Source of the DNA: Bacteroidota bacterium
Lineage (GTDB): Bacteria > Bacteroidota > Bacteroidia > Chitinophagales > UBA2359
Assembly (NCBI GenBank): GCA_020631675.1
Contig: JAHDGT010000148.1
Span: forward strand, 1-9,564
Direction of reading: 5' to 3'
DNA length: 9,564 nt
Shown in pieces: positions 1 to 6,320 of this stretch. Every line of letters starts with the position of its first letter. Within the stretch, counting starts at the first letter, position 1. The notes under the pieces were generated by a model, which had not been told where the DNA came from, did not search any database, and worked only from the letters and a program-made list of their open reading frames with translations. The translations under genes and the position numbers were made by a program.

Positions 1-35
1 AGAAGATTTTTACAACAACATAAAAGAGAAGAACC

Positions 36-2312
36 ATGGCATTATTTGATCTGGATATGATCAAGAAGGTGTATGCGGATATGCCTGCGAAGGTGGCTAA
101 AGCACGTGAAGTGTTGGGTCGTCCGTTGACTGTTTCTGAGAAGATCTTGTACACGCATTTGTGGCAAGATGAGTACCCGGACGCGCCTTATACGCGGGGT
201 AAGGATTATGTGGATTTCGCACCGGATCGTGTGGCGATGCAGGATGCGACGGCTCAGATGGCTTTGTTGCAGTTCATGATGGCGGGTAAGCCTAAGGTGG
301 CGGTACCTTCTACGGTACATTGTGATCACTTGATCCAAGCTAAAGTGGGTGCGGAGAAAGATTTGGAGATCGCGAATGACGTGAACAGTGAGGTATACGA
401 TTTCTTATCGGCTGTTTCTAATAAATATGGCATCGGTTTTTGGAAGCCGGGTGCAGGTATCATTCACCAAGTGGTATTAGAGAACTACGCTTTCCCTGGT
501 GGTATGATGATCGGTACGGATAGCCATACGGTGAATGCGGGTGGTTTGGGTATGGTCGCCATCGGTGTTGGTGGTGCGGATGCGGTTGATGTGATGGCAG
601 GTATGCCTTGGGAGTTGGCGCAGCCTAAGTTGATCGGTGTTCATTTGACGGGCGAGATCAGCGGTTGGACATCTTCTAAAGATGTGATTTTGAAGGTAGC
701 GGGTATCGTATCCGCGAAAGGTGGTACGGGTGCTATCGTTGAGTACTTTGGCGAAGGTGCGCGTGGTTTATCTTGTACGGGTAAAGGTACGATCTGTAAT
801 ATGGGTGCTGAGATCGGTGCTACGACTTCGATCTTCGAATTTGGTGATGCGATGGATCGTTATTTGCGTGCGACGGGTCGTGCGGAGGTAGCTGACTTGG
901 CGCAGACTGTAGCTGAGCATTTACAAAATGACCCTGAGGTTGAAGAGAATCCAGAGCAGTATTATGATCAGGTGATCCACATCAACTTATCTGAGTTGGA
1001 GCCACACATCAATGGTCCTTATACACCAGATCTGGCTTGGCCGATAAGTGAGTTCGCTAAAGCGGTAAAAGAGAACAATTATCCACAGAAATTAGAGGTT
1101 GGTTTGATCGGTTCTTGTACTAACTCTAGCTATGAAGACTTGGATCGCGCGGCGAGTTTAGCACGCCAGGCAGTAGATAAAAACCTGAAAGCAAAGGCGG
1201 AGTTCACTATAACGCCTGGTTCCGAGATGATCCGCTACACAGTAGAGCGCGACGGTCAGCTAGATGCTTTCGATAAGATCGGTGGTGTGGTATTGGCGAA
1301 TGCTTGTGGACCTTGTATCGGTCAGTGGGCACGTCATACGGATGATCCGGATCGCGCGAACTCCATCATCACTTCTTTCAACCGTAATTTCGCTAAGCGT
1401 AATGATGGTAATCCGGCTACGCGTTCTTTTGTCGCTTCGCCAGAGATCGTTACGGCCATGGCGATCGCGGGTGATCTTTGCTTCAACCCATTAACAGATA
1501 CCTTGACCAATGAAAATGGAGAGCAGGTGAAGTTGGACGCGCCTACGGGTGTGGAGCTTCCACCTCAAGGTTTTGACGTGAAAGATGCGGGTTACCAAGA
1601 GCCTGCTGCTGATGGTAGTGCCGTTGAGGTAAATGTTAATCCTAGCTCTAAGAGAATACAGTTATTAACGCCTTTCGCTCCTTGGGAGGGTACGGACTTG
1701 ACGGGAATGAAGCTCTTGATCAAAGCTAAAGGGAAGTGTACTACGGATCATATCTCTATGGCAGGTCCTTGGTTGCGTTTCCGTGGTCACTTGGATAACA
1801 TCTCCAATAATATGTTGACGGGTGCGGTGAACTACTTCAACGAATTGACGGATACGGTTCAGAACCAGTTAACTGGCGAGTTCGGTGCGGTGCCTGATAC
1901 GGCGCGTGCTTACAAAGCTGCGGGTGTGGGTTCTGTTGTTTTCGGTGAAGAAAACTACGGAGAAGGTTCTTCTCGTGAGCATGCAGCTATGGAGCCTCGT
2001 TTCTTAGGAGTACGTGCGGTGATCGTGAAGTCTTTCGCTCGTATTCACGAAACGAACTTGAAGAAGCAGGGTATGCTCGGTTTGACTTTCGTTAATAAAG
2101 ACGATTACGAAAAGGTACGCCAAGATGATACCATCTCTATCTTAGGTTTGACTGAGTTCGCTCCAGGCAAGAATTTGACTGTTCAATTGGACCATGCGGA
2201 TGGTACCAGCGAAAGCTTTGAGGTACAGCATACCTATAATGAGTTACAGATCGAGTGGTTCAAAGCGGGTAGTGCTTTGAATAAGATCCGTCAAGATGAG
2301 GGCTTGAGCTGA
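36..2312 (+). CDS. acn: Aconitate hydratase (mitochondrial-type aconitase)
   Basis: Cytosolic [4Fe-4S] enzyme that isomerises citrate to isocitrate through cis-aconitate in the TCA cycle. The 758 residues match the usual length of the mitochondrial/Bacteroidota-type aconitase, shorter than E. coli AcnA or AcnB. The three cluster ligands are visible: Cys361 in GSCTNSS, and Cys424 and Cys427 in ACGPCIG. These sit at a constant +3 offset from the mammalian enzyme (358/421/424). Active-site stretches are also intact: CDH (96-98), DSHT (162-165), KCTTDHIS (567-574) and the swivel-domain loop GEGSSREHA, with Ser645-Ser646-Arg647 matching mammalian Ser642-Arg644. Domains 1-3 span about residues 35-475 and the swivel domain about 560-690, joined by a linker. 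The start is the ATG of MALFDLDMIKKVYADMP, a typical N-terminus for the group. It has no clear Shine-Dalgarno sequence, only an A-rich leader. Its promoter lies before the window. A hairpin at 2340-2374 closes the unit, so it is probably monocistronic at its 3' end. Nothing suggests inactivation. Confidence 0.97.
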   Translation: MALFDLDMIKKVYADMPAKVAKAREVLGRPLTVSEKILYTHLWQDEYPDAPYTRGKDYVDFAPDRVAMQDATAQMALLQFMMAGKPKVAVPSTVHCDHLIQAKVGAEKDLEIANDVNSEVYDFLSAVSNKYGIGFWKPGAGIIHQVVLENYAFPGGMMIGTDSHTVNAGGLGMVAIGVGGADAVDVMAGMPWELAQPKLIGVHLTGEISGWTSSKDVILKVAGIVSAKGGTGAIVEYFGEGARGLSCTGKGTICNMGAEIGATTSIFEFGDAMDRYLRATGRAEVADLAQTVAEHLQNDPEVEENPEQYYDQVIHINLSELEPHINGPYTPDLAWPISEFAKAVKENNYPQKLEVGLIGSCTNSSYEDLDRAASLARQAVDKNLKAKAEFTITPGSEMIRYTVERDGQLDAFDKIGGVVLANACGPCIGQWARHTDDPDRANSIITSFNRNFAKRNDGNPATRSFVASPEIVTAMAIAGDLCFNPLTDTLTNENGEQVKLDAPTGVELPPQGFDVKDAGYQEPAADGSAVEVNVNPSSKRIQLLTPFAPWEGTDLTGMKLLIKAKGKCTTDHISMAGPWLRFRGHLDNISNNMLTGAVNYFNELTDTVQNQLTGEFGAVPDTARAYKAAGVGSVVFGEENYGEGSSREHAAMEPRFLGVRAVIVKSFARIHETNLKKQGMLGLTFVNKDDYEKVRQDDTISILGLTEFAPGKNLTVQLDHADGTSESFEVQHTYNELQIEWFKAGSALNKIRQDEGLS

Positions 2313-2339
2313 TCATAGTTGATTAGGTGAAATCATTAG

Positions 2340-2380
2340 AAAGCACCATTTCCATATGCTGGAGATGGTGCTTTTACTAT
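2340..2380 (+). terminator. Rho-independent terminator after aconitase
   Basis: A 13-bp stem (left arm 2341-2353, right arm 2361-2373, one G-U pair) has a 7-base loop. A further A-T pair (2340/2374) extends it. It starts 28 bases after the aconitase stop, and the right arm runs into CTTTT followed by a T-rich stretch. The U-tract is interrupted, so termination may be less than complete. Confidence 0.75.
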
Positions 2381-2476
2381 TTTTACGACCCATAGGTGAT
2401 GTTAAAATGAAAGTCGAACAATTCTCTTGTATCTATGGTATATAATAGGAGTGACAAGACACATGGCGTTTGGTCT

Positions 2477-2484
2477 TAAATTTG
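2477..2484 (+). promoter_or_regulatory. Possible -7 box (TAAATTTG) upstream of the DUF937 gene
   Basis: TAAATTTG matches the Bacteroidota primary-sigma -7 consensus TAnnTTTG exactly. It lies 85 bases before the DUF937 start. I find no TTTG or TTG at the expected spacing of about 19 bases upstream, so this is only half a promoter. The rest of the 257-base gap (2313-2569) holds the aconitase terminator and a weak TCTTGT/ACAAGA inverted pair (2425-2430 / 2454-2459). I see nothing else in it. Confidence 0.3.
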
Positions 2485-2569
2485 TCTTTCAACTACTCCA
2501 TTAGAACTATCATCCCGAGTCGAGAGCTATACGCTATCACTAGACTCACATTAAACATTATATACGCAG

Positions 2570-3193
2570 ATGGCAACTTTTATTGAAAGCTTAGTAAACC
2601 AATTTGGAGATGACGCGATCAGCATGATCGCTGGTCAATTGGGCGCTAACAAACAGCAAACGAGCAGTGGTTTACAGAGCATGATCCCCATTATTGTAAA
2701 AGCTTTATCACAGAATGCATCTAATACCAATGGAGCGGAGTCTTTACATAAAGCGATCGTTGAAGACCACAATGGTAGCATCTTGAATGATCTATCTGGC
2801 TTTTTAGGTGGCGGTGGCTACCAGCAAGGTCCTGGTGATGGTATCTTAAAGCATGTTTTAGGTGGCAACCGTAGCACGGTTGAAGGATTTGTGAGCCAGT
2901 TCAGCGGTTTGTCTCCTGAGGCGACTTCGGGCTTGATGAAGATGGCAGCACCTATCATCATGGGTTATTTGGGTAAGCAAGCGCATAGCAATAATATGGG
3001 CATCAATGACCTATCTGGCTTCTTGAACGAAGCGCAACAGGCGGAAAGCAATAAGCGCTACTCTCAGGGAGATATGAGCATCTTCGAGCGTTTCTTGGAT
3101 CGTGATAATGATGGTAAGGTAAGTGATGATGTGATGGGCATGGCCGCTAAGTTCATTGGCAGCTATATGGTGGGCAGTTTTTTCAAGCGTTAA
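2570..3193 (+). CDS. DUF937 domain-containing protein
   Basis: A 207-residue protein with the features of the DUF937 (YidB-like) family, whose function is not established. There is no signal peptide or clear membrane helix, so it is probably cytosolic. The N-terminus MATFIESLVNQFG and the Gly-rich, helix-forming blocks fit the family. Two halves resemble each other: residues 34-79 (GLQSMIPII then NDLSGFL) and 121-152 (GLMKMAAPII then NDLSGFL), with the same heptapeptide at 73-79 and 146-152. Near the C-terminus, residues 177-187 (DRDNDGKVSDD) look like an EF-hand-type calcium loop with Asp at positions 1, 3 and 5 and Gly at 6. A loop like this is common in DUF937 proteins. The start ATG has no Shine-Dalgarno sequence, as is usual in this phylum. 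The next gene on the same strand begins 97 bases downstream, with no strong terminator between, so co-transcription is possible. The family call is firm; the role is unknown. Confidence 0.85.
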   Translation: MATFIESLVNQFGDDAISMIAGQLGANKQQTSSGLQSMIPIIVKALSQNASNTNGAESLHKAIVEDHNGSILNDLSGFLGGGGYQQGPGDGILKHVLGGNRSTVEGFVSQFSGLSPEATSGLMKMAAPIIMGYLGKQAHSNNMGINDLSGFLNEAQQAESNKRYSQGDMSIFERFLDRDNDGKVSDDVMGMAAKFIGSYMVGSFFKR

Positions 3194-3259
3194 TATTTGA
3201 CCTATAAGCCTTAATCATGTCCCTATAGAGAGGAGGATGAGTTTTTAATCTCATCGCCC

Positions 3260-3267
3260 TATCTTTA
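3260..3267 (+). promoter_or_regulatory. Weak -7-like box upstream of the DUF4197 gene
   Basis: TATCTTTA is one base off TAnnTTTG and would start transcription about 15-20 bases before the ATG at 3291. No good -33 element is present. Just upstream, a 6-bp inverted pair GATGAG/CTCATC (3236-3241 / 3250-3255) could form a small hairpin, but no U-tract follows it. The gene may instead be read from the DUF937 promoter. Confidence 0.2.
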
Positions 3268-3290
3268 CGATAATCTAAAAAACAATCGAC

Positions 3291-4022
3291 ATGAGAAATT
3301 TAATCATGCTACTCGTTGTTGCGATGCTATCAAGTGGTTGCTTGTCGCAAGACGTGATGAAATCAGTAGAGGGCGTTTTGGGTGATTTAGGTGGTACTAG
3401 CGGTGGTGCTGTTACCAATTCTGAGATCATTCAAGGTTTGAAGCAAGCATTGGAAGTGGGGATCACCAAAGGTGCTTCTACCGCTTCTAAGACAGATGGT
3501 TTCTTTAAGAATCCACAGATCAAGATTCCTTTCCCACCAGAGGTGAAAAAAGTAGAGAACACGCTACGTGATCTTGGCTTGAATAATATGGTGGATAAGG
3601 TAGTATTGTCCTTGAATCGCGGTGCGGAAGATGCGGCTAAGCAAGCGAAGCCGATCTTTGTAAGTGCGATCAAAAAAATGACGATCAAAGATGCGACGAA
3701 GATCTTAACAGGCGGTCAGCAAAATGCGGCTACAGAGTATTTGAAGACAGCAACTACTGGTGAGTTGCGTACTGCTTTTTCTCCTGTGGTAAAGAAGTCT
3801 TTATCTAGCGTAAATGCGACTAAGTTCTGGGATGATGCCATTGGCAAGTACAATCAAATTCCATTAGTTAAGAAAATCGACTTTGACTTGGATGAGTTCG
3901 TTACGGACCGTGCGATACAAGGTTTATTCACTATGGTCGCTAAAGAGGAATTGAAGATCCGTAAAGATCCTTTATCACGTACAACAGATTTGTTGAAGCG
4001 TGTATTCAAGCTGCAAGACTAA
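3291..4022 (+). CDS. DUF4197 domain-containing lipoprotein
   Basis: A 243-residue protein of the DUF4197 family, which is widespread in Gram-negative bacteria and has no proven function. Residues 1-16 form a lipoprotein signal ending in LSSG, followed by Cys17, the predicted lipidated residue. Residue 18 is Leu, not Asp, so there is no inner-membrane retention signal of the E. coli type. The protein is therefore envelope-anchored, most likely periplasm-facing. Family landmarks in order are GLKQALEVG (49-57), GFFKNPQIKIPFPPE (70-84), LNRGAEDAAKQAKPIF (108-123), ATEYLKTATTGELR (147-160) and a C-terminal block around VTDRAIQGLF (204-213) that continues to a lysine- and arginine-rich end. The region after the signal is helix-rich with a Gly/Ser-rich linker (about 28-41). 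The gene lies 97 bases after the DUF937 gene. Its probable terminator sits about 205 bases downstream, beyond the palindromic element at 4063-4225. Confidence 0.88.
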   Translation: MRNLIMLLVVAMLSSGCLSQDVMKSVEGVLGDLGGTSGGAVTNSEIIQGLKQALEVGITKGASTASKTDGFFKNPQIKIPFPPEVKKVENTLRDLGLNNMVDKVVLSLNRGAEDAAKQAKPIFVSAIKKMTIKDATKILTGGQQNAATEYLKTATTGELRTAFSPVVKKSLSSVNATKFWDDAIGKYNQIPLVKKIDFDLDEFVTDRAIQGLFTMVAKEELKIRKDPLSRTTDLLKRVFKLQD

Positions 4023-4062
4023 TTTAATTTGATCATCCTTATCTACTGATAGAGGTGATGTT

Positions 4063-4082
4063 AAGTACCCGGACAAAAATAA
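4063..4082 (+). repeat. Left terminal inverted repeat of the palindromic element
   Basis: Twenty bases, AAGTACCCGGACAAAAATAA, pair with 4206-4225. The two differences (4070/4218 and 4079/4209) are transitions, which become G-U pairs in RNA read from the minus strand. Confidence 0.75.
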
Positions 4083-4205
4083 TCGTTGCTTCTGACTTGC
4101 TCTTTTAGCCGTATCCTGCGTTATGAAAAGCCTCATTTAGCTCTGCTATATCTCGTTTTTCATGCCTTGGCAACAACTAAAATAGCGGCGTCTTAAGCTA
4201 TACGC

Positions 4206-4225
4206 TTACTTTTGTCCAGGTACTT
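4206..4225 (-). repeat. Right terminal inverted repeat of the palindromic element
   Basis: TTACTTTTGTCCAGGTACTT is the inverted counterpart of 4063-4082. Its outer end is one base away from the terminator stem that starts at 4227. Confidence 0.75.
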
Positions 4226-4226
4226 G

Positions 4227-4261
4227 AATCCCGACCATATATTTGTGGTCGGGATTTTTTT
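4227..4261 (+). terminator. Rho-independent terminator (probably of the DUF4197 gene)
   Basis: A perfect 11-bp stem (AATCCCGACCA 4227-4237, TGGTCGGGATT 4246-4256) with an 8-base loop is followed by an uninterrupted T run through 4261. It is a textbook intrinsic terminator for plus-strand transcription. It lies about 205 bases after the DUF4197 stop, apparently displaced by the palindromic element. The loop TATATTTG equals the -7 promoter consensus. Confidence 0.9.
4238..4245 (+). promoter_or_regulatory. Exact -7 box TATATTTG in the terminator loop, candidate promoter of the patatin gene
   Basis: TATATTTG matches TAnnTTTG exactly and would give a start near 4250 and a leader of about 35 bases before the patatin ATG at 4286. 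A TTTG lies at 4211-4214 inside the right end of the palindromic element, but the spacing is 23 bases instead of the usual 19 or so. The patatin gene needs its own promoter if the terminator works, and only 24 bases separate the T run from its ATG. Confidence 0.4.
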
Positions 4262-4285
4262 ATTGAGCTGATCAACTACTACAAT

Positions 4286-5539
4286 ATGCACACAACTGAT
4301 TTTACCCATCATCCTTTAGTGAAGGAGATCATTAAGGATCTCAAGTCCAAAAAAATACACGAACAGACCTTTTCGGATGTAGTAGATGCGGATGGACATC
4401 AATACGTCGACCTGGTGCAAGAGGGTGGTGGAGTGCTCGGTATCGGACTGCTTGGCTATACCTATGTGATGGAGCAAATGGGAATACGCTTCTATAGTTT
4501 AGCAGGTACTTCGGCCGGTGCGATCAATACCATGATGATGGCAGCAGTAGGAGAGGTAGAGGAAGCGAAGAGCGAGAAGATCCTTCATTACCTCTGTAAT
4601 AAAGACCTGTTCGATTTTGTAGATGGAAGTGGATATGTACGCTCATTCATGAACCTAATGCTTAAGAACAGCAAGCTGGCTAATATGCTGGGTGGTGTAA
4701 TGGGTGTTGCCTATATGATCTACTTAGCCTTTAGAGGAAAGAACTACCTGAACCCGGGTGATGATTTTCATGATTGGATTAAAAATGTGCTGCGAGAAAA
4801 TAAACTCATACACAGCAAGCAACTGGATGAGAAGATCGCGGGTTTTCAAAAGAAAGTCTTTCAAGTAGATAGCGATAGCAGAAAAAGGATAGGGCAGACT
4901 TCTAAGGCCAAGCTGATCATGATCGCCTCCGATATTACGACCCAAACGAAGGTGAGCTTTCCTGCATTTAAAGATATGTACTGGGGAGAGTTAGAGATCA
5001 ATCCTGCTGATTACGTTCGAGCGTCTATGTCGATACCCTTTTTCTTCAAGCCCTTGGAGCTAAAAGTGCCTCAAGATGAAGCAGCTAAAAAGGAGTGGTA
5101 CCGAAAAACGAAGTACAAGATCAATGATGAACTTTGGCCCGAAAGCGTGAAACTGGTAGATGGTGGTTTGTTATCCAACTTCCCGATCAATATGCTGCAT
5201 ACGGATAAGCCCAAGCCCTCCAGACCCACCTTTGGGGCGAAGCTGGGTAAAGATCGTGTCGCTCCTAATAATACTTCGGGTATTATGAAGTTTTGCTTAT
5301 CTATGTTGAATACCAGTAGCTTTATCTATGATTATGACTTTGTGCTAAAGAATGACGATTACGAGCACTTGATCGCTTACATCAATACTGATGAATTCAA
5401 CTGGCTGGATTTTAAAATGAGTGATGAGCGCAAAGTGAAGTTATTCATCCGCGGTGCGGAAGCCGCCGCGAAGTTTTTAAATGAGTTTGACTGGAAAGCC
5501 TATCAAGCTTTGCGAGTTGATTTATATGCGAATCGATAA
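4286..5539 (+). CDS. Patatin-like phospholipase family protein
   Basis: A 417-residue Ser-Asp dyad hydrolase of the patatin family, expected to release fatty acids from phospholipids or other acyl esters. The oxyanion loop is EGGGVLGIG (46-54), with Glu where many members have Asp. The nucleophile motif is GTSAG (74-78) with Ser76. The second catalytic residue is Asp292 in DGG (292-294), followed by LLSNFPI. The conserved RASMSIPFFFKPL block (245-257) is present. The 216-residue gap between Ser76 and Asp292 includes a hydrophobic stretch at about 134-149 (MLGGVMGVAYMIYLAF), which may touch or enter the membrane. There is no signal peptide, so the catalytic part is probably cytosolic or at the inner face of the membrane. 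The C-terminal 120 residues match nothing I recognise. It starts 24 bases after a terminator. The downstream lipoprotein gene begins 8 bases after its stop, so the two are very likely one transcript. Substrate is unknown. Confidence 0.92.
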   Translation: MHTTDFTHHPLVKEIIKDLKSKKIHEQTFSDVVDADGHQYVDLVQEGGGVLGIGLLGYTYVMEQMGIRFYSLAGTSAGAINTMMMAAVGEVEEAKSEKILHYLCNKDLFDFVDGSGYVRSFMNLMLKNSKLANMLGGVMGVAYMIYLAFRGKNYLNPGDDFHDWIKNVLRENKLIHSKQLDEKIAGFQKKVFQVDSDSRKRIGQTSKAKLIMIASDITTQTKVSFPAFKDMYWGELEINPADYVRASMSIPFFFKPLELKVPQDEAAKKEWYRKTKYKINDELWPESVKLVDGGLLSNFPINMLHTDKPKPSRPTFGAKLGKDRVAPNNTSGIMKFCLSMLNTSSFIYDYDFVLKNDDYEHLIAYINTDEFNWLDFKMSDERKVKLFIRGAEAAAKFLNEFDWKAYQALRVDLYANR

Positions 5540-5547
5540 TAGACACT

Positions 5548-6204
5548 ATGAAAAATCCGATGAGAAATATACCAGCTATTTACCTTGTTCTTTTGTTCAT
5601 CTTGCTCATTGGAGCAAGTTCCTGCGCACAGCTCACCAGTTTCCAAACGGGGCGGACCTTAGGTAAAGGACAAACAGAAATCACACCTTCTGTTTCTCTG
5701 CTGGGGGTAGTGGATAATCCGGCCGTGTCAAGTGAGCTGGGTTCTTTTGTGTTGCCTTTTGGAGATATAAGTCTTCAACATGGAATCAGTGAACGTTTCG
5801 ATTTAGGATTGAAGGTAAGCACCGGACTGAATGCGCAATTGAGCGGTAAGTACCAATTCGTTGGTGATAAACAAAGTAAGTCAGCCCTTTCATTGGGTGC
5901 TGGTTTAAGCTACCAACTCGCTGGCGAGGAATTGGTATTGCGCTATCACTTACCCTTGTACTATTCACTGCATTTTAGTGAGAAAAGTGCTTTTTATGCT
6001 ACACCTCGTTATATGCTGCAACAAGTAAGGAATGATGATAACTTTCACTTTTTAGGACTAACGGCAGGCTATATGCATTCTTTTAATGATCGTTTGGACT
6101 TGGGCACTGAGTTCGGTTTGCATCGTCCGTTCAATGCTGGGAATGCTTCTGAGAACTTGATGTTGTTGGGGGTGGGTTTGAAGTATAGGTTTAGGAAGAA
6201 GTGA
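5548..6204 (+). CDS. Probable outer-membrane lipoprotein with beta-strand repeats (hypothetical)
   Basis: A 218-residue protein I cannot assign to a named family. Residues 8-25 form a hydrophobic signal followed by GASSC, giving a lipoprotein-type cleavage at Cys26, with Ala rather than Leu at -3. The mature part alternates polar and apolar residues in short strands separated by Gly/Asn/Asp turns. Examples are about 44-56, 73-88, 92-104, 113-124, 126-142, 146-155, 164-174, 181-190 and 205-216, which suggests a small beta-barrel or beta-sandwich of the outer membrane. It ends GLKYRFRKK. Translation probably starts at the ATG at 5548; the in-frame ATG at 5560 (MRN) would also leave a full signal. 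It lies 8 bases after the patatin gene and shares its transcript, so a joint envelope lipid-related role is possible but unproven. A strong bidirectional terminator follows 21 bases after the stop. Confidence 0.8.
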   Translation: MKNPMRNIPAIYLVLLFILLIGASSCAQLTSFQTGRTLGKGQTEITPSVSLLGVVDNPAVSSELGSFVLPFGDISLQHGISERFDLGLKVSTGLNAQLSGKYQFVGDKQSKSALSLGAGLSYQLAGEELVLRYHLPLYYSLHFSEKSAFYATPRYMLQQVRNDDNFHFLGLTAGYMHSFNDRLDLGTEFGLHRPFNAGNASENLMLLGVGLKYRFRKK

Positions 6205-6225
6205 GAATTATCCTAAATGATACTA

Positions 6226-6274
6226 CAAATAAAAAAAGCAGCATAGCCAAGAGCTATGCTGCTTTTTTTATTTG
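6226..6274. terminator. Bidirectional terminator between convergent genes
   Basis: A perfect 22-bp inverted repeat (arms 6226-6247 and 6253-6274, loop CAAGA) has a GC-containing core GCAGCATAGC and outer A7/T7 tracts. Read from either strand it gives a stem followed by a U run. It therefore ends the patatin/lipoprotein unit on the plus strand and the T9SS surface-protein gene on the minus strand. Between it and the minus gene's stop lie a small hairpin ACTTCG/CGAAGT (6281-6286 / 6296-6301) and a TCTTATG duplication (6301-6314). Confidence 0.93.
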
Positions 6275-6320
6275 CTAAGGACTTCGGCGCAAGCACGAAG
6301 TCTTATGTCTTATGTCTGAA

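Larger units (their letters stand above)
4063..4225. mobile_element. MITE-like palindromic element with 20-bp terminal inverted repeats
   Basis: The ends AAGTACCCGGACAAAAATAA (4063-4082) and TTACTTTTGTCCAGGTACTT (4206-4225) are inverted repeats matching at 18 of 20 positions. The similarity continues inward: blocks GCTT, GAC, GCT, TTTTAG, CC and ATGAAAA recur in the same order on both arms, leading to an apex TAG-CTCTG-CTA at 4138-4148, exactly at the centre. The whole 163 bp is thus an imperfect palindrome that could form one long hairpin. It has no ORF. Size, inverted ends and lack of coding fit a miniature inverted-repeat element moved in trans, or a dispersed intergenic palindrome. I see no convincing target-site duplication, and only one copy is in the window, so mobility is inferred. 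It lies between the DUF4197 stop and its terminator. The bases on its left (4023-4062) hold nothing I can identify. Confidence 0.6.

Noticed and set aside
42..338. Minus-strand open frame of 98 codons inside the aconitase gene
   Set aside because: It lies wholly antisense to a certain gene, has a biased Arg/His/Ile composition typical of a shadow frame, and has no family features.
2525..2535. AGCTATACGCT shared with the palindromic element near 4195-4205
   Set aside because: An 11-base match is expected by chance in this window, and no inverted ends or other element sequence occur near 2525.
3226..3248. AGGAGG followed directly by ATG-AGT-TTT-TAA, as a leader peptide
   Set aside because: The spacing between the Shine-Dalgarno-like bases and the ATG is zero and the peptide would be three residues, so translation is implausible.
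4030..4060. Imperfect hairpin just after the DUF4197 stop, as an original terminator
   Set aside because: The pairing needs bulges and no T run follows. The perfect stem at 4227-4256 with a T run is a far better terminator.
2394..4064. Direct repeat AGGTGATGTTAA at 2394-2405 and 4053-4064
   Set aside because: A 12-base match is expected by chance a few times in a window this size, and the surrounding bases do not extend the similarity.
5481..5666. Plus-strand frame of 61 codons bridging the patatin and lipoprotein genes
   Set aside because: It is out of frame with both real genes and overlaps their ends. The lipoprotein frame has a signal peptide and continuous beta pattern, while this one has nothing.
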